A stretch of DNA of 64,000 nucleotides. It comes from Parietichytrium sp. I65-24A (Eukaryota; Sar; Bigyra; Thraustochytrida; Thraustochytriidae). Position 1 is the stretch's first letter. Each line of letters opens with the position of its first letter. The translations under genes and the position numbers were made by a program. The notes under the pieces were generated by a model that worked only from the letters and a program-made list of their open reading frames with translations, was not told the DNA's origin and did no database searches. The DNA lies in contig BLSF01000004.1 of assembly GCA_012862575.1 (NCBI GenBank), positions 868,001-932,000 of the forward strand. The letters run 5' to 3'. Of this stretch, positions 1 to 12,552 are shown piece after piece.

Positions 1-1301
1 TAAAGATTGGTTCACTGGTAGATCGACTGCGCATGTGGAGACCAACTCTTTTCATGGGTGTTCCAAGAGTCTGGGAAAAGATACAAGAAAAACTCCAGGG
101 GGTGTCAGCGAAAGTGACAGGTTTGAAGAAGAAGATTGCAAGAGCCGCAAAGCAAAAGGGCCTGCAATACGCGCAAGAACGACAGATAGGCGGGTCTGGA
201 AAGATCCCGTTTGGATACTCGAGCGCCAATAAACTGATCCTGAAAAAGATCAGCGAAAAGCTTGGCTTGGATGAATGCAAAGTCGCGTACACTGGGGCGG
301 CACCTGTGAAGAGGGAAACGTTAGCTTATCTTGGGTCTTTGGGTATTCAAGTCAACGAGGTGTATGGTAAGTTTTTGAATGTAACTATGGATAAGGTCAT
401 TCGGGAGTTAGGCTGATATGCTAAAATGCTGTGATGTGCGTGCGCAGGAATGAGTGAAACAACGGGTTGCTCCACGCTGACTACCCCAGGAAGCCATTTC
501 TGGGGCTCAGTGGGTTACCCTCTGCCTGGCGTGGAGGTTGAAATCTTCCGAGTTGAAGGGGATGACATCAACAACAAAACCGTTTGCAACGCTGTGACAA
601 ATCTCCTCGACCCAGAGCCCGAAAACGAGGGCGAAATTTGTTTCAGGGGTCGAAACATTATGTTGGGTTATCTGGCAAATCCTCTCCTTGGAGATGAGCA
701 TGTTGCCGAGATGTTGAAGAAAAACAAGGAAGTCATTGACGACGAGGGTTGGCTTCACTCCGGAGATAAGGGGTGCAAAGACATTCACAACATGTTTCGA
801 GTTACCGGTCGTTTCAAAGAGCTTATCATCGGCGCTGGAGGTGAGAACATTGCTCCAGTCCCCATCGAAGATGACATCATCAAGAACTTTCCTGCTATTT
901 CTAACGTGGTAATGATCGGGGACCAACGGAAGTTTAACGTTGCTTTAGTGACGCTTAAAGCCGTGGGTGCGACAGGGGAGATGCCTGGTAGTGATCATCT
1001 TGAGCCAGAGTACCTGAGCGTCAACCCAGGAGTTACCACGATTTCTGAAGCTTGCAAGGACGACGTGTGGATTAAAAAGATCACGGAAGCTATCACGAGC
1101 ACCAACAAGAATGGGAAAGTCTGCCCCAGCAACGCATCGCGAATACAAAAGTTCACAATTCTCCCGTTCGACTTGAGCGTCTTGGGCGGGGAACTCACCC
1201 CCACGCTCAAAATCAAGCGCTCCGTCGTCGAGAAGTTACACCTTGCAGCAATCGACAACATGTACAATAGCAAAGACGTGTACGTCCCATATCCCATCTA
1301 A
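1..1301 (+). CDS. ACSBG: Long-chain acyl-CoA synthetase, bubblegum (ACSBG) type, 5'-truncated by window edge
   Basis: ATP-dependent activation of long or very long chain fatty acids to acyl-CoA for lipid synthesis or beta-oxidation. The frame is open from the window edge (codons from base 3). An 81-base intron (367-447, GTAAGT donor, CAG acceptor) splits a Gly codon and rejoins EVYG to MSETTG, the core AMP-binding signature. Upstream, RPTLFMGVPRVWEK matches the bubblegum family. Downstream are the adenylate motif HSGDKG and the hinge TGRFKELIIGAGGENIAPVPIED, which is specific to this branch. The C-terminus ending in VEKLHLAAIDNMY is also typical. The N-terminal part lies outside the window. 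The family call is firm; chain-length preference cannot be read from the sequence. Confidence 0.93.
367..447 (+). other. Intron in acyl-CoA synthetase gene
   Basis: An 81-base GT-AG intron with donor GTAAGT and acceptor TGCGCAG. Removing it restores the AMP-binding signature VYGMSETTG; without removal the first frame stops at 414-416. It is typical of the short introns in this window. Confidence 0.9.
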
Positions 1302-2082
1302 TCATCCAAACTTCAGTATTTTTTCCTTTCATTTCCAAGCCTAGTGGAGCTAGAAGAGCCTTCTGTACTCTCCAAAACCTCATGCAACCAATCCCTGCAA
1401 AAAAATTCCAGCCCGACCTTGACCCCTACCTTTTCCTCCAATCCACTCCTATGCTCAACTATGAGAACCCGCTCGAGAACCCGCGCTGGAACCCAACGAT
1501 CCGGTAAAAAAAAATCACACACCTTCTTTTGCCTTATCGTACATTAACCAACTCCTAATGGCGATGCATGAAACAGTGCTTACCGATGGTGTTAGTAGGT
1601 AATCAGTGCAAATGAGACTCTTTTTCTCAACTCAACTCATCTCATCTCATCTCAATTGTTTTCGTTCGTCAGTTTCAAGTTCATGCAACTCTTTTGAAGA
1701 ATGAATCGTTTTGTAGTTTTGCGATCGTTGGTATAAGTTTAAAGATCGCAAATTTGCATTCGCTTGGCTCAATCAGCTCATTATATCAACTCCCAATTCA
1801 CATTCGCCACACAATCACGCAGTCCAATTCAACAATAGCTCAGGCGCTGCGGCAAAGAGACAGAACGTTCTCGTGCATGGAGTAACATAGACAGGCGGCG
1901 CGCGCGTACACTTCCACATACGCATACACATACGCATACACTTACACTCAAAAGTATACATACGTGCGCGTGCCCGTGGCGTTCGTCGTCGGCATATGCC
2001 AAATCGGACGTGAAGAGCGACAGACAGGCGTCTGAACGGGCCAGTCGTCGCGAATCGCGCGTGTGTCTTGGTGCTGCGCGAG
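1302..2082. other. Intergenic, no gene seen
   Basis: Spacer between the acyl-CoA synthetase and the MORN gene. It holds a short CTCAT-type repeat (about 1626-1655) and a CATACG/CATACA-type repeat (about 1907-1950), the latter in the likely promoter of the MORN gene. No supported coding sequence or RNA. Confidence 0.6.
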
Positions 2083-4953
2083 ATGCGGGCTCTGCTGGCC
2101 CGGCGCCAGCATCGGCAGAATGCTCGAGCTCTTCTCTCGCGAAAGTCGGAGCAGTTGGCTGCCGAGCTTGCCAGGCAAGAGGACGTCAAGTTGGCCGCCG
2201 CGCGGGCGCAGGACAATGCCGCGACGAAGTTTCAGGCGCTGAGGAGGGGCCATCTTGGGCGAAAGAAAGCAAAAGAAATGAAGCGCATGCGACGCGCGGC
2301 TGTCAAGATCCAGGCTGGAGCGCGGCGTAGGCTGGCATGCAAAAATGCGCAGGAGAGACGGCGCGACAAACTGCGATTGTGCGCAGTGAACGGCGCCGGG
2401 CTTCGCCGGTTGCTCATGAGAAGCTCGGAGATCCGACGCAATGGATCGTGGAGGGAAATGCGCGACGGAGACACTGGTGCCGTGTTTTACGTGCAACGTG
2501 GCACCGGCGAGACTCAGTGGGATCCGCCTGCTGAACTCGCTGCAGGAGAATCCGCCTTTACTTGCAACTGGGGCGAGTGCGAGTTCTCGTGCGAGAGGCT
2601 GGATCAGCTCGTTGCGCATCGCGCAGAAAGACACGCATGGCTGTGCCCGGCTTGTTGGGCGATAAACTCATGCGAAGAGTTTCCTGACTGTGCCAGCTGC
2701 CACAATCAGCTTGACGTTGATGGACTCCGCATGGGAATCACACACCCAGAGTTTCTCACCAATGAACAACTTATTGCGCATCTCATGTCCAGAAAACTCG
2801 ACATTTGCGTCACGAGAAAAGAAATGATCACAAAGCTTCAGATGGTGGTCTTACACGAAAGCAAACAGCGTCTAGCTCGTCAGCGGCAAAGTCTTTTAAA
2901 GCGAGAGGCTGAAGGCCAAGATTGCGGGCATGAAATGCTGCTTCACGGTGCGCTGCAAATTGCTCTTGCAGCTGGTGGCAGAAGTGAAGACAAGCAAGAT
3001 GTTGATTTACCTCCAATGTTTCGAAAGCGAATTTGCGCGGAGCCTGTCCCATCGGATCGGCTCCCGGCGTTTTCGTTCGCTGAGGCGCATAAGGACTTGC
3101 CTCGTCAACCGGAGGTCATCGATCTAGACTTGTTCCGGGAGTGCCTCAGCCAAACTCTCAAGGCAAACCAAAGAGCCTCTCAACCTGTTGACTTGCCCCG
3201 AGCAGCTGCAAAGAACAAGAGACCTGCCAAGGCGAAAAGGACTGGCCCTTTCAAAATTCCTGATCACATTGACGTCAAAACATATTATGGCGACAAGGTA
3301 GAGAACGGTGTTGGCAAACGTGTGCTCGGAGACGCAGTCTTCCACGGGGATCTTGTGAAAGGAGTGATGCAAGGGTATGGCTCGATCAAGTATGCTGATG
3401 GTGCAGTGTACAAAGGGCAATTCTCGAGGAACATAAGACATGGAGAAGGCTCTCTATATAAAGCAGATGGATCTGTGTTTCATGGCGGCTGGAAGAATAG
3501 CCTCAAGCACGGATTTGGAGTCCTAACTTGTGGAAATGGAGACGTGTTGGAAGGCCAATGGGTAGGTGGCAGGCTATCCGGCAAAGGGCTCTATAAATCT
3601 TTGAACGGCGACAAGTACGAAGGTGAATTTAAGAATGGGCTGTACCATGGGGTGGGGGCTTTTTGTAAGTCGAATGGCGACAAGTTCATTGGGCATCTCA
3701 AACGCGGCCAGGCTGAGGGCTCGGGGATACTCAAACTCCACTCAGGAGAGGTATACCGCGGTATGTTCAGCAACGACCAAAGGGAGGGCATTGGAAAATG
3801 TGAGTATACCGACGGGTTTGACTACGTGGGAAACTGGAGTAAGGGACACTTTGACGGCAAAGGGCTGTTTCAAAATGTCAATACTGGAGAGCTTTATGAT
3901 GGGGAGTGGGACATGGGTCGAATGACGGGATATGGTATCTACAGATTCGCCAACGGCGATATTTTCGAAGGCAATTTCTCTTCGGGACAGGCGAACGGGG
4001 AAGGTTCGTACCTATACTGGGCAACCAAGCACCTTTACGTCGGACACTGGAAAGCGAATCAAAAACACGGCCACGGGCAAATATACTTTGCATCCGGGGC
4101 ACATTACATCGGGAGCTTTCTAAAGGGGAAGCTGCATGGGATCGGCATTTTTACATATGCAGACGGCTCTGTGTACCACGGGACTTTCAAGGACAACAAG
4201 CGGAACGGCGAAGGGAAATACACCTTTGTGACTGGAAATTCGTACTCAGGAAACTTCGTTAACAACGTCATCTCTGGAGATGGGGAAATGACGTATGTGA
4301 AGAGCGGCATGCGCTACAAAGGCTCTTGGGAGAAGAACAAGAAGCAGGGCCATGGAACGCTATTCTATTCGGATGGTACGGTGTTTTCGGGAACATTTGT
4401 AGATGACCAGATCGATGGGCCGGGCAAGCTCACCTTTAATCCCAGCACAGCCTTGGAGGAAGTGTACGAGGGAAATTTCTTGAAGGGAAAGAAGCATGGA
4501 CAGGGCAAATACACCTTCACAGATGGGTCCGTCTACGAAGGAGCCTGGATAGACAATCGCCGCGAGGGAAGTGGTAAACTGCAGAGAGACGATATGGTCT
4601 ACGAGGGCAGTTTTTTGGCCAACAAGTTCCACGGGAAAGGCATGGCCAAGTTTTCAGACGGATCAGAGTACCGCGGAACCTGGAAAGATGGTTACATGCA
4701 CGGCGAAGGAACCTTAAAAAGACCAGACGGCACATCTTATACGGGCCAGTTCGACCGCGGCCAAAAGTCTGGAGACGGCCGACTGGAGCATTCTGACGGC
4801 AATCTATTCTATGGCACGTGGAGGGAGGACCACGAAGTTGGCTTCGGGCAGTTTGTGTTGAATTGTCGAGATGATGATGTCGACACAAACAGCGATGACG
4901 ACCCGGATAACGTCTTGAAGCCTAGTGTCAAGGTGAGGGTTTTCGCTGTCTAG
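2083..4953 (+). CDS. MORN-repeat protein with IQ, WW, C2H2 and RanBP2-type zinc fingers
   Basis: A single uninterrupted frame of 956 residues. The open frame reaches back to a stop at 2011, but its first ATG is at 2083, so I start there. In order: a basic helical N-terminus with two IQ-like motifs (about residues 46-66 and 72-88, likely calmodulin binding); a WW domain (about 121-149, GAVFYVQRGTGETQWDPP); a C2H2 finger with spacing C-x4-C-x12-H-x4-H (about 161-184); a RanBP2-like finger (WLCPACWAIN then CASC, about 186-206); a charged linker; and 22 consecutive MORN repeats of about 23 residues (about 395-940) built on YxGxWxxGxxxGxG. MORN arrays often bind lipid or act as scaffolds in cilia and membranes. 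I infer a calcium-responsive scaffold; the exact role is unknown. I know no named family with this full architecture. Confidence 0.93.
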   Translation: MRALLARRQHRQNARALLSRKSEQLAAELARQEDVKLAAARAQDNAATKFQALRRGHLGRKKAKEMKRMRRAAVKIQAGARRRLACKNAQERRRDKLRLCAVNGAGLRRLLMRSSEIRRNGSWREMRDGDTGAVFYVQRGTGETQWDPPAELAAGESAFTCNWGECEFSCERLDQLVAHRAERHAWLCPACWAINSCEEFPDCASCHNQLDVDGLRMGITHPEFLTNEQLIAHLMSRKLDICVTRKEMITKLQMVVLHESKQRLARQRQSLLKREAEGQDCGHEMLLHGALQIALAAGGRSEDKQDVDLPPMFRKRICAEPVPSDRLPAFSFAEAHKDLPRQPEVIDLDLFRECLSQTLKANQRASQPVDLPRAAAKNKRPAKAKRTGPFKIPDHIDVKTYYGDKVENGVGKRVLGDAVFHGDLVKGVMQGYGSIKYADGAVYKGQFSRNIRHGEGSLYKADGSVFHGGWKNSLKHGFGVLTCGNGDVLEGQWVGGRLSGKGLYKSLNGDKYEGEFKNGLYHGVGAFCKSNGDKFIGHLKRGQAEGSGILKLHSGEVYRGMFSNDQREGIGKCEYTDGFDYVGNWSKGHFDGKGLFQNVNTGELYDGEWDMGRMTGYGIYRFANGDIFEGNFSSGQANGEGSYLYWATKHLYVGHWKANQKHGHGQIYFASGAHYIGSFLKGKLHGIGIFTYADGSVYHGTFKDNKRNGEGKYTFVTGNSYSGNFVNNVISGDGEMTYVKSGMRYKGSWEKNKKQGHGTLFYSDGTVFSGTFVDDQIDGPGKLTFNPSTALEEVYEGNFLKGKKHGQGKYTFTDGSVYEGAWIDNRREGSGKLQRDDMVYEGSFLANKFHGKGMAKFSDGSEYRGTWKDGYMHGEGTLKRPDGTSYTGQFDRGQKSGDGRLEHSDGNLFYGTWREDHEVGFGQFVLNCRDDDVDTNSDDDPDNVLKPSVKVRVFAV

Positions 4954-6005
4954 ACTTCCTTCTGCGAATGCACGACACGACAGGTCGAATCGTGTGTATA
5001 TTTAATTTCCTATTGTTTTAAAATATATTTAGAATTAAAATCGTTGCAGGAATTCCGAACTCGATTCTTTTAATCTTAATTTCAACGCAAGCTAATAGCC
5101 CATAAAATGCATCTGAGGGAAACATAAGAAGTTCTCTTGATTTACTATCGAGATTACTTCTTGCTGAGAGACCAAGAAATTGGGCCAAAACATGCGGAAA
5201 GCCGCTCTTGATACGGGAGCATCACTCAACTTTTCTCAGGTAACTGACAGTATGACACGAGATTTCAAGTGTCACGGTTGTCTTCGGGCCAAAAGGCAAC
5301 CTCGCAGCAAGTATTTCCACCGTCTGGCGGGCAGGCTCCAGACTTTCGAGTGAAAGATAAAATGACCAAAGACATTTGAGACTGTTTGTTTTGTTTTCAA
5401 CAGCAGCTATAAAATCGTTGTGTTTACAGTTAACGATCATCGCGTTCAATTGTTGCCAAACGTGAAAGCGTCTGTCTGAGGCCAAGTCCAAACCTTACAC
5501 AGGTGCTCCCGCTCAAGCCCAACGAACGGATATTACGCCAATTTCATACTAGTAGTAATCACTGTAATCATCATGAACGGATCTGGAACGGATAGGACTA
5601 CCGTTGATGGTAATGGAAACATAAGAAAGCAGTGCATTGCTCATCGGCTAACAACGTCAATGAATTACTTTGTGAGATCTTGAACATTGCGGAAAGGGCA
5701 GAGCTATGGGAGTAGAGAGTGCAGAGTACGCACCTTTTCCATTTCGCTTTCTTAGTTCTTATTGCCTTTCACATGTGCAAAAGTTTGCAAGATATCAATT
5801 GAAACTTGCAAAACAGAATTCGAGCCGCCTTTCGCGGTAGATGGTTCCCAAAGGCGCAGCGCTCTCAAAGTAAGGGCTGTTCGTCACGATTTCACAACGT
5901 CTGTCGCCGAGATTGCAAAACAAAGCGAAGCAAAGCAAATCCTGAAAGCGAGACAAGTGGTCGGCCCGAGCAGTCTCTCCGGGGAGAGTTGGGACAGTTC
6001 GAAAC
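4954..6005. other. Intergenic, no gene seen
   Basis: About 1 kb between two plus-strand genes. The first 100 bases after the MORN stop are AT-rich (4996-5045), as expected of a 3' untranslated region. The rest presumably contains the M11 peptidase promoter. An 89-codon antisense frame at 5222-5491 has no recognisable features. Confidence 0.55.
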
Positions 6006-9000
6006 ATGGTTGCGATGGCCCGCTTCCTGGTGACAATCTTGTGTTGCCTTTTAGGCCTGGCGAGCGGACATGGGGATGGGGAAGCATTCCAACTCGCGCG
6101 GGACAACCGACTCCTTGAGCTGGTGAAAACGGTGCAAAGCCGGATTGTTAGGTTAGCGGCTGATGGTGACCAGGATAAAATCGAGACGCTGTGCAAGGAC
6201 CTTGAGGAATTCGTGCGCAGGGCAGCGTTCGGCGTGGGCAGCCCTGGGAGCTCGCTCAAGCTGCACGAACTACTCCAGAACTTTTCTCTGCAATTGTACT
6301 GTGGGAATCAGACTGGCGTTGAGTACAGTGAGAACGGAGAGGACATTTTTGTAGATGGCGTGCTTTTAGCGCGTACCTTGAGGCAAGAGTCGGGGCGCCA
6401 GCTCGTGGATGCCTCTTGGACCACGAGCTCTCAGAAGGTCCTCGTTCTTCGGGTTGTCCCGACATACGGATCCGCCGCAAGTCTTACGGCTAGCTTTGTG
6501 AGTTCAGTTGGCACTCTGGTGGACGCTTTTTTTAGGGAGGCATCTGGAGGTTTGCAAGGATTTTCTTTTACTCTATATCCCACAGTCATTAGCGTTGACT
6601 CTTTCGCGTTCACAAATGGGCAAGGTAGTGAGTTTGTGTGTTCTGGGGCTGGCTACGTGCCTTCTTCCGCGACTATCGCTTCCAGTGCAATCGCCAAGCT
6701 CCCCACAGGAACGGCGGATGCATACGACAGAATAGTCTTTTCTCATCCGAATTGTGAGAGCTTGGGTTACGGAGGTCTTGGCCAGGTCCTCGGTCCATAC
6801 GTGTGGATAAATGGTCTCGAAGACAGCGTGGATGCATATGCAGCAGTTCTTGCTCACGAGCTCGGACACACCAACGGCGCGCTTCACGCAGAACAAGAGG
6901 AGCTGGAGTATGGCAATGAGTTTAGCATCATGGGGAGCGCTTCCAAGATACCGGATGGTCACTTTAGCATCGGTGCAAAAGTTACCTTTGGCTGGATTGA
7001 TTCCAACACCCAAATCGCGAATCTCGGAGACACGGAGGACTGCTCGAGCTGTGTTGAAGAGGGTAATTTTGTTGTGCACGCTCACGATACAGGTGTTTAC
7101 GAAGCAGGTAAGCTCTATGGACTCAAATTATACACAGCAGATGAAAATGAGCAGCTATGGGTCGAATACCGACATAAATACTTTCAGGACGTGGAAAAAG
7201 GCGTCATGGTGGTCTGGGCATTTCAGAATTCTGGCCAGACCTATGGCCCAACGCAGCTCGTGGACTATGTGAGCGCAACTACAAGTCAAGACGACGCAAC
7301 CATTCCAATCGGTCGGTCGTATGTCTATGACCTTGGGCGAAAAAGCATCATCATCACTGCCGTGGAGGATCTCGAAGAACAAGCTGCTGTCAAAGTGTAC
7401 GTTCGCTACCTCACCAAAACAGAAGCAGACTCTGTTGCTAGCTTTGCAGAAGCCAATCTCGCGGAGGTAGATTGCGGAAGTACAACCCAAATTCGAGCTT
7501 CAGATGGTCCTGTACTCGTTCGGTTTGAGCTTGAGCAACCGTCGACAGTGGGATTCACTCAAACATGCCAAAGTACCCAGGTTGAAGATGATGAATCCGC
7601 TGGGATATATGTATATCCGCGATTTCCGCTGCAAATGTTTCTGCCAGAGAGTTTTACACATGGAAGCGAGTTGAGTTTCGGAGACATGCAAGTGGACATC
7701 CCAGGCGCGAGCGCAGTGCATTTCGAGCCAGTATCACAATCTTGCGCGCCAGGTTTGTGTACGATTTCTGCGACATTTGCGCCATACTTCACCGGGACGT
7801 GGACGAAGACTGGTACAGTCCTCAACGGGATGCAGTCCTATCAGATGGGCACAAATCCGTACTTTTTGGTTTATGTTCCCACTCAGTATCTGTATCTTGA
7901 CGGATCTTGGGGGACACGAAAAGCGTGGGTGTTCACGAACGCTTTAAGCGACAAACCAAGCGCGCTGTATGCATATGTGGTTCCCAAAAACCAGGAGGCT
8001 GCGATCCCGCTGGGATCGCTTCAGAGTTCCGAAATAGCTGGCAGCTACGTTTACCAGTCAGGAGGATACACGCTCGGAAGTGCCAACTTTGCATGTGCGG
8101 ACGAGCACGTCTCCTTCAAGCTAGCCGACTTGTACACAAACGCTGACGCCACGCTGGTCTACAGCGAATTCACGACCGATAACTATTTGCTCATTACGGG
8201 CTTGGCCAATGACTTCACCTTCTCTGCGACCTGCACCGAGCTCTATTGCGGCAGAAATTACTATCTGGACTCGGGCACCCAAACGTGTACGAGTTGCCCA
8301 TCGGGAACTGTCTCTCCGCCTGATTCCACCACAAACTTTGATTGCTATGAGCCATGTGAAAGACTTCAGCTTGTGGCACTCGACTCCTTTGGAACCGGCC
8401 TCGGTGCCGATGGTTTGTGGAGCTATGTCAAGCATGTCAACGGGGCTATGGCTTATGAGCTGTTTACAGATGCGAGCAACACAGAAAATTTATATCTCTA
8501 CCGTGTGGGTGGAGTTTGGGTAATTGGCACGAGCCTCGGGTTGGGTTCGTACTACAAAAGGCTTTCCACGGAGATTGTTGAACACCCTCTGCTTCTGAAA
8601 GACTCAAAATACTTTGACGTATCATGCGCAACCTGCACATCCCTTGCAAGGACGACCTCAGAGTGCGTCACGTGCTCGAATGATCAGGTTCCAGAGCTTT
8701 CACGCCCCAATCTGTGCCACCAACCTTGCTCGTCGCTAAGTGTTGCGATCCCCAATGATTCTTTCTTCTCGGGAGTCTTCACCTACATCGGCATCTTTAA
8801 TCGCAGACCTTACTTCAAGTCAAGTAAGAGGGAAATTTGGTATGAGAAGAGCATGGCTGAGTGGGTCCTTGGAAATGACCATACAAGTGGTGCTTTCTAT
8901 CTTCGAAGCTCTGATACAACTTCCTTTTGGCCAACTGCTGCACTGAGCTGGGTTGACACAACCGGCAAATCGGCTTCGATGCAAGTTACATGCAAAGGAG

Positions 9001-9863
9001 ATGGTACAATTGACACTTGGGGGGTATTTCAGCTTTCTCCGCCAACACAGAGTCCAACGCAAGTGCCAAGTTTCTCACCAACGACAAAGTCGCCTACCTT
9101 GTTCCCGACCACACAAGCGCCAACGACACGGTCTCCAACCAAGCTACCAACCAGGTTTCCGACCACATTTCCGACAACGAAGGCCCCTACCACAAAGGCC
9201 CCAACGACTGCACAGCCGACCCCATTTCCGACAACAAAAGCGCCAACAACAAGGTCTCCAACAACTGCACAACCGACCCCATTTCCAACGACAGCGACCA
9301 CAAAAACTCCAACGTCTGGGTCTCCGACCCCATTCCCAACCACAAGCACACCCACCTCAAAGTCAGCAACAACAATGGCACCGACTGCCACCCAACCCAC
9401 GCCGTTTCAATCGACAACAGCTCCAACCGGTTCAGATTTGCCGGAAACATCTTCGCCAAGTAGCGCACCGAGTGGAGCCTCAGTGAACCGAGAGACCTCC
9501 AGTCGTCCCTCATCTTCACCTACCAACACAAACGAGCCGACTAGAGGCCCGACTCGAAGTCCTACTCGTCAGAGCACGCAGAGCTATTGGTCAGGCTATG
9601 GCAGTCAAGGATCCACAGGGAGTTCTTCTTCTTCTTCAAGTTCGGTAGCTATTGGTCTCTCGCTGTTCTTCTTCTTTGGTGGCTTCGCTGGAGCTGGGTG
9701 CTTTGTGTTTCATCGGAGAAAAGCAAGGCGCGATTTACTTGAAAGCTCTAGTGCAGAATCAATTGGAGGGACTGTCTCTGTGCGTCAGCCAGACTTGGAA
9801 CCCATGGATTTAGACGAGGGTGTAACCTTTACTTCGAACCCAATGCATTTGACGCGAGCTTAA
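6006..9863 (+). CDS. Gametolysin-type (M11) zinc metallopeptidase, membrane-anchored with Thr/Pro stalk
   Basis: 1285 residues without introns. The signal peptide covers about residues 1-21 (FLVTILCCLLGLASG). The zinc site HELGHTNGALH (284-294) fits HExxHxxGxxH, and a Met-turn (SIMGS, 307-311) follows, so this is a metzincin-like enzyme closest to peptidase M11. A beta-rich region and a small Cys-rich module (about 738-770) come next. About 130 residues (about 1015-1150) are dominated by SPT/APT repeats and look like an O-glycosylated stalk. A hydrophobic segment (about 1216-1240) and a short basic cytosolic tail end the protein. It is therefore predicted to be a type I surface ectoenzyme, for wall or matrix remodelling or shedding. 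All catalytic ligands are present. The Thr/Pro region is encoded by a diverged tandem DNA repeat (about 9040-9430). Confidence 0.9.
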   Translation: MVAMARFLVTILCCLLGLASGHGDGEAFQLARDNRLLELVKTVQSRIVRLAADGDQDKIETLCKDLEEFVRRAAFGVGSPGSSLKLHELLQNFSLQLYCGNQTGVEYSENGEDIFVDGVLLARTLRQESGRQLVDASWTTSSQKVLVLRVVPTYGSAASLTASFVSSVGTLVDAFFREASGGLQGFSFTLYPTVISVDSFAFTNGQGSEFVCSGAGYVPSSATIASSAIAKLPTGTADAYDRIVFSHPNCESLGYGGLGQVLGPYVWINGLEDSVDAYAAVLAHELGHTNGALHAEQEELEYGNEFSIMGSASKIPDGHFSIGAKVTFGWIDSNTQIANLGDTEDCSSCVEEGNFVVHAHDTGVYEAGKLYGLKLYTADENEQLWVEYRHKYFQDVEKGVMVVWAFQNSGQTYGPTQLVDYVSATTSQDDATIPIGRSYVYDLGRKSIIITAVEDLEEQAAVKVYVRYLTKTEADSVASFAEANLAEVDCGSTTQIRASDGPVLVRFELEQPSTVGFTQTCQSTQVEDDESAGIYVYPRFPLQMFLPESFTHGSELSFGDMQVDIPGASAVHFEPVSQSCAPGLCTISATFAPYFTGTWTKTGTVLNGMQSYQMGTNPYFLVYVPTQYLYLDGSWGTRKAWVFTNALSDKPSALYAYVVPKNQEAAIPLGSLQSSEIAGSYVYQSGGYTLGSANFACADEHVSFKLADLYTNADATLVYSEFTTDNYLLITGLANDFTFSATCTELYCGRNYYLDSGTQTCTSCPSGTVSPPDSTTNFDCYEPCERLQLVALDSFGTGLGADGLWSYVKHVNGAMAYELFTDASNTENLYLYRVGGVWVIGTSLGLGSYYKRLSTEIVEHPLLLKDSKYFDVSCATCTSLARTTSECVTCSNDQVPELSRPNLCHQPCSSLSVAIPNDSFFSGVFTYIGIFNRRPYFKSSKREIWYEKSMAEWVLGNDHTSGAFYLRSSDTTSFWPTAALSWVDTTGKSASMQVTCKGDGTIDTWGVFQLSPPTQSPTQVPSFSPTTKSPTLFPTTQAPTTRSPTKLPTRFPTTFPTTKAPTTKAPTTAQPTPFPTTKAPTTRSPTTAQPTPFPTTATTKTPTSGSPTPFPTTSTPTSKSATTMAPTATQPTPFQSTTAPTGSDLPETSSPSSAPSGASVNRETSSRPSSSPTNTNEPTRGPTRSPTRQSTQSYWSGYGSQGSTGSSSSSSSSVAIGLSLFFFFGGFAGAGCFVFHRRKARRDLLESSSAESIGGTVSVRQPDLEPMDLDEGVTFTSNPMHLTRA
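9040..9430 (+). repeat. Diverged tandem repeat coding for the Thr/Pro stalk
   Basis: Short degenerate units such as CCAACAACAAAGGCC and CCGACCACATTT recur within the M11 peptidase gene and encode PT-rich strings (APTT, FPTT, SPTT). All three plus frames and one minus frame stay open here, which explains several spurious overlapping frames. Confidence 0.75.
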
Positions 9864-10402
9864 AACTTTAGCGTACCATCTGAACAATAATTGTATGTAT
9901 TTGTTTCCCAGATCTGACACGACTGCCATGGCATTCAAGGTTGTCGCGATCCGCTTTGATGGAGCAAGTCATATTGCTTGACTGCGCGAAGCTCCAAGCC
10001 TCACGAAGCTGTGATCCCGCACGAAGATGAGTTCCTTTTGTCCGATGTAACCTAAGATCGTTTCTGCTGCCAAGAAGAATGGAGGCGCTTCAAGTAATCT
10101 TTTTTATAACTAATGTCTGAAGGGCAACAAGGATACTCTCGTGATTGTTATAACTTTCTTCGACTATAAAAAGAGACTTCTTAATTCTTTAAAAAGGCCA
10201 AAAGCACGTGAACTTGTGGGAATACTTGCGCACGTGAGCGTGGGCACAGACAGTTCGCAGGATACGAAGTTATGCCATTTCTGTCAAGCGAGGATGATAG
10301 TTGAGGCTGTAGTTCAAGCCGCAGGGTAAGCAAGGATCTTTAATTAAAAGAGGGAAGTGCGGAACAGAAGCAGGGCTGTACTTGAGGCACCGCCCATGCA
10401 GT
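9864..10402. other. Convergent intergenic spacer
   Basis: 539 bases between the 3' ends of the M11 peptidase (plus strand) and PRMT1 (minus strand). It should carry both 3' untranslated regions and terminators. No gene seen. Confidence 0.55.

Positions 10403-12552
<2,150 letters not shown>

Noticed and set aside
2068-2082. Five-codon N-terminal extension of the MORN protein
   Set aside because: It begins with TTG. A nuclear gene should start at ATG, and the first in-frame ATG is 2083. The same reasoning moved the starts at 20083, 41477 and 55214.
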